64,000 nt of DNA, from positions 3,038,001-3,102,000 of the forward strand of contig NZ_VIVK01000001.1 in NCBI RefSeq assembly GCF_007828865.1. The letters are read 5' to 3'. The notes beneath the pieces are model-generated. The model was not told the origin of the DNA, searched no databases, and saw nothing but the letters and a program-made list of their open reading frames with translations. The position numbers and the translations under genes were made by a program. This DNA is from Kribbella amoyensis (GTDB lineage Bacteria > Actinomycetota > Actinomycetes > Propionibacteriales > Kribbellaceae). Shown in pieces: positions 24,834 to 32,080 of this stretch (position 1 is the stretch's first letter; each line of letters starts with the position of its first letter).

Positions 24834-25104
24834 CCTGAGATACAACACGTATGTGGCCTTCGTGGAGGGATGCAACAGCGCCACGGAAGGCGTGCTGTTG
24901 GAGGGCTTCGGAGACTGGGTGCACGCGCGCATCCTGGGTGTGCAGACCAGCTTCCACTGGTCGGCTGTCGTGGCTTCGCCCTATCTCTCGCACCGTTTGG
25001 ACGAGAGTTGGCAACATTCTCCCAAGGTCGATGAGTTCGACGCAGCTGCTTCGGCTGAACTGCTCGCCCAACTCGATGCATTCCTGGCGGACCGAAGCAC
25101 GTGA
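24775..25104 (+). CDS. Small RPxMF-motif protein, possibly immunity-like
   Basis: This intact 109-aa acidic protein begins MDFRDLFRHLAARPTMFLPD. The pattern of an N-terminal helix, Arg-Pro-x-Met-Phe/Tyr, then an aromatic helix (YNTYVAFVEG) and a Trp helix (FGDWVHARI) recurs, as far as I recall, in small actinobacterial proteins linked to polymorphic toxin loci. The upstream broken gene is a paralogue. Third codon positions are less GC-rich than in flanking housekeeping genes. No toxin is encoded next to it, so the function is unproven. Confidence 0.65.
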   Translation: MDFRDLFRHLAARPTMFLPDLRYNTYVAFVEGCNSATEGVLLEGFGDWVHARILGVQTSFHWSAVVASPYLSHRLDESWQHSPKVDEFDAAASAELLAQLDAFLADRST

Positions 25105-25130
25105 GGTAGCTGCGTTGCGTCCGCGAGCCG

Positions 25131-25370
25131 TCAGAGGCCGCGGCGGTGCTTCTCGTACACCTCGGCCTCTTCGGTCAGTTCGCGCCGGCGCTTCTGTTGC
25201 CGGCGGTGGGTGAGGGTCGAGTCGACGACCAGGATGCCGAGGCCGAGCGTCCCGCCGAGAGCCGTGAGTACGCGCTGCCAGTTCTCACCGAGCACACCAC
25301 CCAGCAGGATCGCGACAACAGCCAGGGCCACGCCGAGCGCGATACGTATTGCGAGTTGCCGCCTCGTCAT
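25131..25370 (-). CDS. Small two-helix membrane protein
   Basis: This 79-aa protein (ATG 25370, MTRRQLAIRIALG) has two hydrophobic helices: residues about 6-26 (AIRIALGVALAVVAILLGGV) and 36-54. A basic/acidic tail follows (HRRQQKRRRELTEEAEVYEK), likely a cytoplasmic helix. The positive-inside pattern fits a real membrane protein. It is the only minus-strand gene in the 24-28 kb island and I cannot assign a family. A longer frame starting at 25451 lacks a ribosome site. Confidence 0.6.
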   Translation of the reverse strand: MTRRQLAIRIALGVALAVVAILLGGVLGENWQRVLTALGGTLGLGILVVDSTLTHRRQQKRRRELTEEAEVYEKHRRGL

Positions 25371-25547
25371 CCGCCCACGGTAAGGGCCCGGCGGATCACG
25401 CGAGCCTCGCGATCGACATCCCGGGTACGCCGTGGCCGCCTTCCACCGCATAATTGGGATCGTGGAGGAGAGTGCTCTCGCGGCGCCCGTTGATGATGAC
25501 CGTTATGTTTTGCGTAAGGGCAAAGGGTGGGTAGACGAGTGGAGCCG

Positions 25548-25850
25548 ATGCGCTACAGAACTGAAATCGAAAGTCTGTTGGCAGACTCTCCGCTCACCGA
25601 TCCCGAGGTCGTCGAGAGCGTACGAGAACTAGTTGTAGCCGGTGAGTTCGCGCTCGCCTTCGACACGATCTGCTCGTGGATCTACGAGGACGACCTGTGC
25701 ATCAGCTCCTCGTACTTCGACAGGCTGCTGAACGCCTCGAAGGTGATGGGCTCGGAGCGTCTGATCGAGAACATACGAACGCTGGTTGATGCGCGAGAGA
25801 ACTACCCAGCCGAGAAGGAGCACCTTACTGCTTACCTGATCGAAGAGTAG
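25548..25850 (+). CDS. MafI-type immunity protein
   Basis: This 100-aa acidic protein fits the MafI immunity family by length and pattern: an N-terminal helix, then [36 protein letters not shown] and a final helix. MafI proteins neutralise secreted MafB-type toxins in Neisseria, and relatives are spread as orphan immunity genes. ATG 25548 has GGAG 3 nt upstream; GTG 25539 is an alternative. An overlapping frame beginning GTG 25462 contains [17 protein letters not shown], which could be the tail of a lost toxin, but this is speculative. Confidence 0.7.
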   Translation: MRYRTEIESLLADSPLTDPEVVESVRELVVAGEFALAFDTICSWIYEDDLCISSSYFDRLLNASKVMGSERLIENIRTLVDARENYPAEKEHLTAYLIEE

Positions 25851-25975
25851 ACCAGGGGAAGGTTGGTTGTCGGAACCGATTGCCGATGATTTGTCTGGCC
25901 TGAGCCATCTGCTGCTGATGCGTCCCGATCGCGCCGGGGAGATCAATTTTCGGCTATGGACATGGAGAAAATCGG

Positions 25976-26556
25976 GTGAGTGCGCTCGATCTTTGTGTTG
26001 AAGTTCTCCAGACCGGGGCTGTCCGAGGGCTCGGATTGGATGCTCGGCTTGAGGCCTGGGAAGAGAAGCTCGACAATGAGTACGTTGACGACGTTCGCAA
26101 GGGGAGGTCGCGCCGCGACTTAGCGCTGATCGAGATCGCTTTCCTCAAAGGGGACGACGACTGGCGACGCTTGGAGTTCAGCCTCCAGATTCGCAGACTG
26201 ACGATCGAGGACTTTGGAGTTGTTCCTGCTGTATTGATCGAAGAGTTCGGGGACTTTGAGGCACGCATAGACTTCAACGATCTTCAGAGATCAGCAACTT
26301 CTGAAGGGATTCTTCTGGACAGAATCCGGGATCGCGAGCGAGATGCCCACGTCGATTCGCCGCGGCGGGATCCGGTGCAATCGTCCACGTCGTGGCGGCC
26401 GAGCCTGGAGACGTCGAATTACCAGAGGCGGGGGACGTTTGGTCTGTTTCCGTGGCGCGCGACTTTCTCCAGGCGGGCTGTCCCGATCGTGTAAGTAGGT
26501 GCGGACTCGTATGTGGATGTCGTCCAGCCGTCGGAGTGCGGGCATCGAGGGGGTAA
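25976..26556 (+). pseudogene. Frameshifted hypothetical (immunity-like) gene
   Basis: GTG 25976 opens MSALDLCVEVLQTGAVRGLG and stays protein-like to DRERDAHVD (near 26355). After GTCGATTCGCC the original frame becomes Arg/Ser/Pro-rich. Another frame reads FAAAGSGAIVHVVAAEPGD then VWSVSVARDFLQAGCP, ending at TAA 26556. Adding one T in GATTCG joins both parts into about 193 aa. The restored end lies 3 nt before the next gene at 26560, as expected in an operon. This is either a true 1-nt deletion or a sequencing error. Family unknown. Confidence 0.6.
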
Positions 26557-26559
26557 GAC

Positions 26560-27000
26560 GTGATTGAGATCGAGACGTTCCTGAAGGGTGCGGACGGTGG
26601 GTTCGTGCCGGTGGAAGACTGCCGCACGCCGCCACCCGATCCTGACTACATCGAAGGCGCTGTTCGGCTCTCCTTCGACGGATTGGAGATCATCGGCGTC
26701 GACGAGTGGGACTATGTTGACCAGCTCTGGTGCTATGTCGCAGAGATGGTGAAAGAGGTGCAGTCGTCAGGATACGCGGAGACGTACTTCCCGGATCAGC
26801 CGATCAGGCTGTCCTTTCGGGCCACCGGGTCTCGCGTCGAGGTGGCCGCAGAGGTTGGCAAAGAATTGAAGACGGCGAATGTCTCGGCTGTAGATTTCCT
26901 GACGGCTATCAAATCGGCTGGGATGTCCTTCTTCAGGAAGATGTCTGAACTCCTCCCGGCCAACTCGTATGTCAAGGCGCGGCAAGATCTGTCAGTTTGA
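26560..27000 (+). CDS. Hypothetical acidic protein of the immunity-like cluster
   Basis: This 146-aa protein (GTG 26560, GAGGGGG about 8 nt upstream) is not in a family I can name with certainty. Notable segments are IEGAVRLSFDGLEIIG, VDEWDYVDQLWCYVAEMV, YFPDQPIRLSFRATGSRVEV and a final helix. The beta-rich middle with Trp and Asp clusters resembles soluble immunity or adaptor proteins of polymorphic toxin loci. It follows the frameshifted gene closely and is followed 17 nt later by another small gene, so the cluster is probably one transcript. Confidence 0.65.
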   Translation: MIEIETFLKGADGGFVPVEDCRTPPPDPDYIEGAVRLSFDGLEIIGVDEWDYVDQLWCYVAEMVKEVQSSGYAETYFPDQPIRLSFRATGSRVEVAAEVGKELKTANVSAVDFLTAIKSAGMSFFRKMSELLPANSYVKARQDLSV

Positions 27001-27017
27001 GCTTTTTGAATAATTGA

Positions 27018-27365
27018 ATGGGTGATGAACCGTTGATCCAGAGAGATATCGGTGATGCCAGAGCCGTCTTCATGATCGCGCCTGGTGAGGTGGACGAGGC
27101 GTCGAATCTGGATTTGTTTCTGACTCTGGCGGATGGGTCGCGATGGAGTGCGACCGTTCTCACCTTGGCTGACTTGGAGGCCATCTGGAAGCGATGGGAG
27201 GTCAGCGGAGAGTGCTTGAGCGGCAGATACTTCCACTGCCCCGACCTTCTGCTGGTGAGAGAGGCCGGAATCGACAGCATCTGTGAGGTGCTGGAAGACA
27301 TCCTGGCGAACGGCGGGCCTGAGGGGGATCTCGTACGACTGGATGAGGATGGTGGGGTTGGGTGA
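27018..27365 (+). CDS. Hypothetical small acidic protein
   Basis: This 115-aa protein starts MGDEPLIQRDIGDARAVFMI. The middle carries a two-strand pattern, DLFLTLADGSRWSATVLTL, followed by LADLEAIWKRWEVSGECLSG and RYFHCPDLLLVREAGID. Similar short proteins are scattered in actinobacteria next to toxin-related loci as far as I recall, but I do not know a function. Its TGA overlaps the GTG of the next gene (GTGA), showing translational coupling within the island operon. Confidence 0.65.
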   Translation: MGDEPLIQRDIGDARAVFMIAPGEVDEASNLDLFLTLADGSRWSATVLTLADLEAIWKRWEVSGECLSGRYFHCPDLLLVREAGIDSICEVLEDILANGGPEGDLVRLDEDGGVG

Positions 27366-27787
27366 ACGGCGTCAGGCGGTTTGCTCCGGATGGTTCGAGG
27401 CAGGACGGTTCAGTTACGGAGCCGGTTGCAGAGTTTGGGCGGGTCGTGCGGGAGGTTCTGGTTACTGCTCACGAGACCTGTGGTGTGGAGGCGCGCGAGC
27501 CGGGGTTGGAGCGTGCGCCCTCAATCCTGCAAGCGAATCCTGGGTTGAGAGGTCAGGCCGAGGGGCGCTTGATTGCGCTGCTCGAATCTCCCCAGGATGG
27601 TGTTGTTGAGCTTCTTTCGTTCCTGATGCATGTGCTGCGTTGGGAGGCGGTTCAGGAGGCGGTGGGGAACAGACTCACGAGCCCCCGAGGTGACGTCAGC
27701 CATATCCGACTGTCCGAGGCGATCTGGGATTCTTTCTCCGACACTTGGCGCGACCGTGATCTGTTCAGGAGGTTCGCGGACAGATGA
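27362..27787 (+). CDS. Hypothetical protein, last intact gene of the island operon
   Basis: This 141-aa protein (GTG 27362) is coupled to the previous gene by a 4-nt overlap. It is mostly helical (VAEFGRVVREVLVTAHETCG, ELLSFLMHVLRWEAVQEAVG) and ends with DSFSDTWRDRDLFRRFADR. No known motif is visible. The regular alternation of hydrophobic and charged residues supports a real globular helical protein. After its stop, 27788-28010 shows shifting GC-rich frames and no convincing gene. Confidence 0.6.
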   Translation: MNGVRRFAPDGSRQDGSVTEPVAEFGRVVREVLVTAHETCGVEAREPGLERAPSILQANPGLRGQAEGRLIALLESPQDGVVELLSFLMHVLRWEAVQEAVGNRLTSPRGDVSHIRLSEAIWDSFSDTWRDRDLFRRFADR

Positions 27788-28010
27788 GCCGGTACCCTGC
27801 GAGCAGCTCAACTGGTACTGGAACGATCAGGAGCGTGGATGAGGGTGCGCTCTTCGCGGTTCCGCTTTTGGGTGGGGTTTGGGGTTGGTATTGCGGCGCG
27901 CGTTGGTCGGCGGGGGTTGGTTCTCGGGTATTTCTCGGGGCGGGGGTTCGACGAGGTTCCGGGCGGACTTCGGGCGGGTTTCGGCGTTGTCAGGGAGGAG
28001 CTTTCGGGTG

Positions 28011-28151
28011 ATGTATTCCGGGGATGTCGATGCGCGGCCGAGGGAGATTCCGGCCAGTCCCAGGGAAGTTGCCGATCTTCCTGAGGCTGGGTTGGCGGGT
28101 TCAGGTGCTGTCGAGGCGCGGTTGCAGCAGTTGCTTGGTCAGCCTCAGTAG
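28011..28151 (+). CDS. Possible 46-aa small protein
   Basis: ATG 28011 lies 11 nt after GGGAGGAG and reads MYSGDVDARPREIPASPREV then ADLPEAGLAGSGAVEARLQQ to the stop at 28151. The end overlaps the convergent gene by 7 nt. The Shine-Dalgarno site and sensible composition argue for it; the short length and the absence of a known family argue against. Confidence 0.35.
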   Translation: MYSGDVDARPREIPASPREVADLPEAGLAGSGAVEARLQQLLGQPQ

Positions 28152-28825
28152 CCCTCGGGTGGGCCGGTTACCTGGCGGTTGACGGCTTGGGCGGCGAGGG
28201 TGGCGTGGGGGGTGTGGGTTGGGGAGGCTCGGGTGACGATGTAGAGGTTGTACCGCGGGGGTGCGGGGGTCAGGTTCCAGAGGCCGGTGCTGTTGATGGA
28301 GAGGGCTATGGCGGCGTGTTTGGCGTCTGGGACCAGGTCGAGGGAGGGGACTGCGGGCCAGCGTTCGAGGGTCCACTCGACCATGGCGGCTTCTTTGCTG
28401 CCCACCTGCGGGATTTCGGTTGGGTCGAACGAGGCCAGGGGTACCTCATCGACGGTGACCTCCGCTGGTACTGCAGGGAGTTGGGCCAAAGTCGCCAGGG
28501 CCGCAGTGTCTGTTGGCGAGAGAGCGAGCCAAATCCCGTCGTTTCCGTCGTCTACGCCGAGGCCGTCGGGGGTGCGGCGGTGGTCGTTGGGGATGTGGGG
28601 AGCCAGGTCGTCGATCGCCGGACGGGTTGTGTGTAGTTCCACAGATCTGATACCCGGCGCGGCTGGATCGAGGAAGCGCAGGGCGGCTCGCGAGTCCGTG
28701 CGGACCACGAGTTCGACCTCGACGTACTGGCGGCCGCCCGCGTAGTCCAGGAGCCGCTCGACCGTTTCCAGGGCTTCCGCGAGGTCGGTGCCGCCGCCGA
28801 TCGGGTGGTACGCCGAGTTGCTCAC
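28145..28825 (-). CDS. Hypothetical protein
   Basis: This 226-aa protein (GTG 28825, 10 nt after the stop of the hydrolase gene) begins VSNSAYHPIGGGTDLAEALE. It has strand-rich segments such as YVEVELVVRTDSRAALRFL and a second half with AAMVEWTLERWPAVPSLDLV. No catalytic motif or family is recognised. The likely co-transcription with the upstream alpha/beta hydrolase is the only clue to function. The C-terminus ends at the border of the low-GC island. Confidence 0.65.
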   Translation of the reverse strand: MSNSAYHPIGGGTDLAEALETVERLLDYAGGRQYVEVELVVRTDSRAALRFLDPAAPGIRSVELHTTRPAIDDLAPHIPNDHRRTPDGLGVDDGNDGIWLALSPTDTAALATLAQLPAVPAEVTVDEVPLASFDPTEIPQVGSKEAAMVEWTLERWPAVPSLDLVPDAKHAAIALSINSTGLWNLTPAPPRYNLYIVTRASPTHTPHATLAAQAVNRQVTGPPEGY

Positions 28826-28835
28826 CGCGAACCCG

Positions 28836-29582
28836 TCAGATGGTGAGGGCTTGGCGGATGAGGGTGACGCCTTCGGTGGGGCGTTCGAGGGTGGGGAGGT
28901 GGCCGGCCCAGGGGAGTACCACATGGTCGACGTCGGGAAGCGCCTCGGCCAGGGCGGCCGCGCCATCCACGAAGAAGCGGAAGTCGTGCGCTCCTACGAA
29001 AAGCTTGACCGGCATCGTGATCACGGACGGGTCGACCGGGTACTCCTCGTTGTCCACGTCGCCTGCGGCCAGTTGGAGTTCGAAGGCGCGTTGCTGCATG
29101 ACGCGCAGGAGCTCGCGAGCCTCGTCGTCGACTTCCGGGCCGAGCCAGGTCCGCACGTTCAACGCGGTCGCGCCCACCACATCACCGGTCTCGAACAGTT
29201 CGTTCTCCGCGGACCAGAAGGCACGGATGTCCTCGGTCGGCTCCACCCCGTCCACCGGAGGCGCGAGCAGGACGACTCGGCTGAACCGCTCGGGACTCCG
29301 GCTCGCCGCCTGAAGGACCACGTGACCCCCGTACGACGCGCCGACCACGGCCACCTGGTCGAGCCCCAGCGAGTCGAGCAACTCCAACAGATCACCCGCA
29401 TCCGAGTACTCCGCGCCCACCTCGAGCGGCGTTTCGCCGTACCCGCGCAGGTCGACGGTGATCACCTGGTGGTCCACCTGGAGGTCTGCGACCTGGCGAG
29501 CCCACATGCGCGAGTCCGCGACCCCGGCGTGTACCAGCAGTACTGCGGGGCCGTTGCCCGCTACCCAATGTCTGATCGTCAT
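28836..29582 (-). CDS. Alpha/beta hydrolase
   Basis: This 248-aa protein of the alpha/beta hydrolase fold has an oxyanion strand VLLVHAGVADSRMW, nucleophile elbow VVGASYGGHVV (serine) and catalytic histidine in PWAGHLPTLERP. The acid is probably Asp in FVGAHDFR. The substrate is unknown; family members include esterases, lactonases and C-C hydrolases. ATG 29582 gives the usual short N-terminus (MTIRHWVAGNGP); a TTG 36 nt upstream would extend it. It lies between a PIG-L deacetylase gene and a hypothetical gene on the same strand, likely one operon. Confidence 0.88.
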   Translation of the reverse strand: MTIRHWVAGNGPAVLLVHAGVADSRMWARQVADLQVDHQVITVDLRGYGETPLEVGAEYSDAGDLLELLDSLGLDQVAVVGASYGGHVVLQAASRSPERFSRVVLLAPPVDGVEPTEDIRAFWSAENELFETGDVVGATALNVRTWLGPEVDDEARELLRVMQQRAFELQLAAGDVDNEEYPVDPSVITMPVKLFVGAHDFRFFVDGAAALAEALPDVDHVVLPWAGHLPTLERPTEGVTLIRQALTI

Positions 29583-29625
29583 GGTGAGGAGCCTGACCGA
29601 GGCGACACCTCTCCGCAAACCGATA

Positions 29626-30351
29626 TCAGAGCCGGATGACCGTGAACGGCTCGGCGCGATGGCCAGCCGGGAACCCCGCCTTCTCGGCGTTCTGCTGAGT
29701 CCAGCCAGCGATCATCCGCGGCAGCGCCTCGGGATCGGGGTGCTGGGACGTGTGGGAGAGGACGGCCGCGATCTTCTGGTCGAAGGTCTCGGTGATGTCG
29801 ACGTAGTGGTTCGGTTCGGGGTGTTCCATCATCCACAGTTCGCCGATGTCCCAGGCGTCCTCGGTCAGCTCGGGGAAGGCGAACGGGTTCCCCGCCGCCG
29901 GGTAGAAGGCGCGCACCGTCGCCTCACCAGCGGCCAGGTGGTCGGGGTGCGAGACCCGCAGGCGGGACCAGAACCGGTCCGGCGACTGGCTGAGCAACCG
30001 CTGCGGCCGGACCTGCCGGATCACCCGGACGATGTCGCGGACCAGGTCCTGGGTCGGCTCGACGGTCCCGTCCACGTAGCCGAGGAAATGCAGGTGGTCG
30101 ACGCCGACGTGCCCGGCCGCCTCGGTCTGCTCGGCCCGGCGGACGGCCGGCATCTCGGCGCGGTCCCGGTCCGGCTCGAACCCGCCGGCCTGACCGTCCG
30201 TGACGATGCAGTAGTGCACCTCGATCCCGGCCTTCGTCCAGGCCGCGACCGTCCCGGCGCCGCCGAAGTCGATGTCGTCGGGATGCGCGACCACGGCCAG
30301 GACGCGCTCGATCTCGTGGTCCGGTCGCGGATTCGCCTCAGGCACTGTCAC
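29626..30351 (-). CDS. PIG-L/LmbE-family zinc-dependent N-deacetylase
   Basis: This 241-aa deacetylase of the PIG-L superfamily has the zinc motif AVVAHPDDIDFGGAG (His, Asp, Asp) near residue 22 and a second HPDH cluster (VSHPDHLAAGEA). Relatives include MshB (mycothiol synthesis) and Mca. The sequence alone does not separate these from sugar deacetylases of natural-product or cell-wall pathways. GTG 30351 lies 6 nt after TAAGGT, so the mRNA is probably leaderless. It appears to lead the hydrolase operon. Confidence 0.88.
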   Translation of the reverse strand: MTVPEANPRPDHEIERVLAVVAHPDDIDFGGAGTVAAWTKAGIEVHYCIVTDGQAGGFEPDRDRAEMPAVRRAEQTEAAGHVGVDHLHFLGYVDGTVEPTQDLVRDIVRVIRQVRPQRLLSQSPDRFWSRLRVSHPDHLAAGEATVRAFYPAAGNPFAFPELTEDAWDIGELWMMEHPEPNHYVDITETFDQKIAAVLSHTSQHPDPEALPRMIAGWTQQNAEKAGFPAGHRAEPFTVIRL

Positions 30352-30357
30352 GCAGCG

Positions 30358-30363
30358 ACCTTA
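30358..30363 (-). promoter_or_regulatory. -10 element of a leaderless transcript
   Basis: On the minus strand TAAGGT precedes GTG 30351 by exactly 6 nt. Confidence 0.5.
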
Positions 30364-30490
30364 AAGGGTGATGGGGCGAGCGGATACCGGACGTCGGCGA
30401 TTCAACCCCCGGTCAGGCGGGTACCTGAGATCCGCTTCCCAGGTCCCGCCTGCCTCACCGCCGGCGCCGTACGAATCGAGCGTGATCACG

Positions 30491-30715
30491 ATGACCATCC
30501 CTGGTCCTTTCGAACGTCAACCCGGCCACCACCTGCGGCTGGTGCTGTCGGCGGCCTTGTTCGTCGTGGCTGTCGTGTCGGTCGTGATCTTCGCGCTGCT
30601 GGAACTCCCGTCGGTCCTGGTCGTGGCCCTGTCCCTCGCGGCCGCCCTCGCCCTGGTCGACTTCGCCGGCACCCTCGCCAGCGACCGCCCGGTCCGCAGC
30701 GGCTGGCCGCACTGA
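30491..30715 (+). CDS. Small two-helix membrane protein
   Basis: This 74-aa protein (ATG 30491, MTIPGPFERQPGHHLRLVLS) has two long hydrophobic helices, residues about 16-38 and 41-62, separated by a short polar turn, and a basic C-terminus (SDRPVRSGWPH). A GTG at 30482 is also possible. No family is assigned. It ends 7 nt before the stop of the convergent clpP gene. Confidence 0.6.
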   Translation: MTIPGPFERQPGHHLRLVLSAALFVVAVVSVVIFALLELPSVLVVALSLAAALALVDFAGTLASDRPVRSGWPH

Positions 30716-30722
30716 CACCAGG

Positions 30723-31346
30723 TCAAGCAGAAGCCGAAGCCCGCAGGAGCTCCGGCGTGAAGCGGTGCCGGATCACCTCGTCCACCAGCCCGTACTCCTG
30801 CGCCGACACCGCCGTCAGGACGTGATCGCGGTCCGTGTCGTGCCGCAGCTTCTCGATCGTCTGCCCGGTGTGCGCGGACAAGATCGACTCCACCTGACTC
30901 CGAACCCGGACCACCTCGTCTGCCTGCAGGATCAGGTCCGGGATCGTCCCCTGACTACGCGCCGCGGGCTGGTGCAGGACCACCCGGGCGTGCGGCAGGA
31001 TCGCGCGACGCCCCGGCTCACCGGCCGCGAGCAACACCGCGCCTGCCGCGATCGCCTGGCCCACGCAGAACGTCGCGATGGGGGACCGGATGAACTGCAG
31101 GGTGTCGTAGATCGCGAGCATCGCGGTCATGTCGCCGCCCTCGCAGTTGATGTAGAGGTTGATCTCCTTCTCCGGATCCTCCGCCTCCAGGTGCAGCAAC
31201 TGCGCGATCAGCGCGTTCGCGACGCCGGCGTCGATGGCGGTACCGAGGTAGATGATGCGCTCGGACAACAGGTGCGAGTAGACGTCCATGATCCGCTCGC
31301 CGCGCGGGTGCTGGGTGATGACGTTGGGGATCGTGTAGCTGCTCAT
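30723..31346 (-). CDS. clpP: ClpP-like protein lacking the catalytic serine
   Basis: This 207-aa protein has the full ClpP fold length. The region that should read GQAASAGA reads [13 protein letters not shown]: Ala100 stands where the catalytic serine belongs, confirmed by the GCG codon. The histidine (RVVLHQP, His125) and the aspartate region (EYGLVDEV) remain. The subunit should therefore not cleave peptides itself and may be structural or regulatory, like plastid ClpR. It is translationally coupled (ATGA) to the upstream clpP, whose serine is intact. Starts upstream of ATG 31346 run through that gene. Confidence 0.9.
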   Translation of the reverse strand: MSSYTIPNVITQHPRGERIMDVYSHLLSERIIYLGTAIDAGVANALIAQLLHLEAEDPEKEINLYINCEGGDMTAMLAIYDTLQFIRSPIATFCVGQAIAAGAVLLAAGEPGRRAILPHARVVLHQPAARSQGTIPDLILQADEVVRVRSQVESILSAHTGQTIEKLRHDTDRDHVLTAVSAQEYGLVDEVIRHRFTPELLRASASA

Positions 31347-31957
31347 CGGGTCGCCTCCGCTTCCTGACCGCGGTACTGGACCGGCATCACCTGGTCGAAC
31401 GAGTCCACGACATGATCGATGAACCCGTATTCGAGCGCCTCCCGCGCGGTGTACCAGTGGTCGTGCCGCGAGTCCTCGTGCACGGTCTCGACCGGCTGAC
31501 CGGTGTCGGCCGCGGTCAGCCCGAGCACGGTGTCGCGGATGTGCCGCAGGTCGTTCGCCTGGATCTCGATCTCGACCGCGGACCCGCCGATCCCCGCGGA
31601 CCCCTGGTGCATCAGGACCCGGGCGTGCGGCAGGGCGTACCGCTTGCCGGGCGTGCCCGCGGACAACAGGAACTGGCCGGCGCTGCAGGCGAGCCCGAGC
31701 GCGACGGTCGCCACGTCGCACGGGACCAGCCGCATCACGTCGCGGATGGCCAGCATGGACGGAACGGAGCCGCCGATCGAGTGGATCCACAGCGCCACGT
31801 CGGTGTCGGGGTCTTCGGCCGCGAGCGTCATGATCTGGGTGGCGAGCAGCGTCCCGTTGTCGTCGGTCAGCTGCCCGTCCAGCACCACGACCCGCCGTCG
31901 CAGCAACTGCAACCGTGCCTGTTCGGTGAACAGGGGCATCTTGTTCTCATCAGCCAT
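31343..31957 (-). CDS. clpP: ATP-dependent Clp protease proteolytic subunit
   Basis: This 204-aa serine protease subunit has catalytic Ser92 in [15 protein letters not shown], His117 in HARVLMHQG, and the Asp region YGFIDHV. ClpP forms a double-ring barrel fed by a Clp ATPase. The pair with the serine-less paralogue resembles the secondary clpP3-clpP4 type operon of streptomycetes rather than the main clpP1-clpP2. No ATPase or tig gene is adjacent. Start ATG 31957 ([10 protein letters not shown]); longer frames extend into the promoter shared with the divergent sulfatase. Confidence 0.92.
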   Translation of the reverse strand: MADENKMPLFTEQARLQLLRRRVVVLDGQLTDDNGTLLATQIMTLAAEDPDTDVALWIHSIGGSVPSMLAIRDVMRLVPCDVATVALGLACSAGQFLLSAGTPGKRYALPHARVLMHQGSAGIGGSAVEIEIQANDLRHIRDTVLGLTAADTGQPVETVHEDSRHDHWYTAREALEYGFIDHVVDSFDQVMPVQYRGQEAEATR

Positions 31958-32080
31958 ACGGTCAACCCTGACCGCGGCCGAGCGCCGAACCCAGCGTTTC
32001 TGCTGGTGGCAGGTCTGCTCACAGCCGAACGACCCGGGACCGCCCTCTAGGGTGTGAGATTCCGACGAAAGGGCTGAAGA

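Noticed and set aside
25868..26005. Small frame from TTG 25868 (about 45 aa) between the MafI-type gene and the frameshifted gene
   Set aside because: Weak start codon, no ribosome site, and it overlaps the GTG start of the following gene.
27776..27838. Remnant of a DinB-type protein (EPVPCEQLNWYWNDQERG)
   Set aside because: The 18-residue similarity to a DinB N-terminus is short, overlaps the end of another gene and stops at once; too weak to list.
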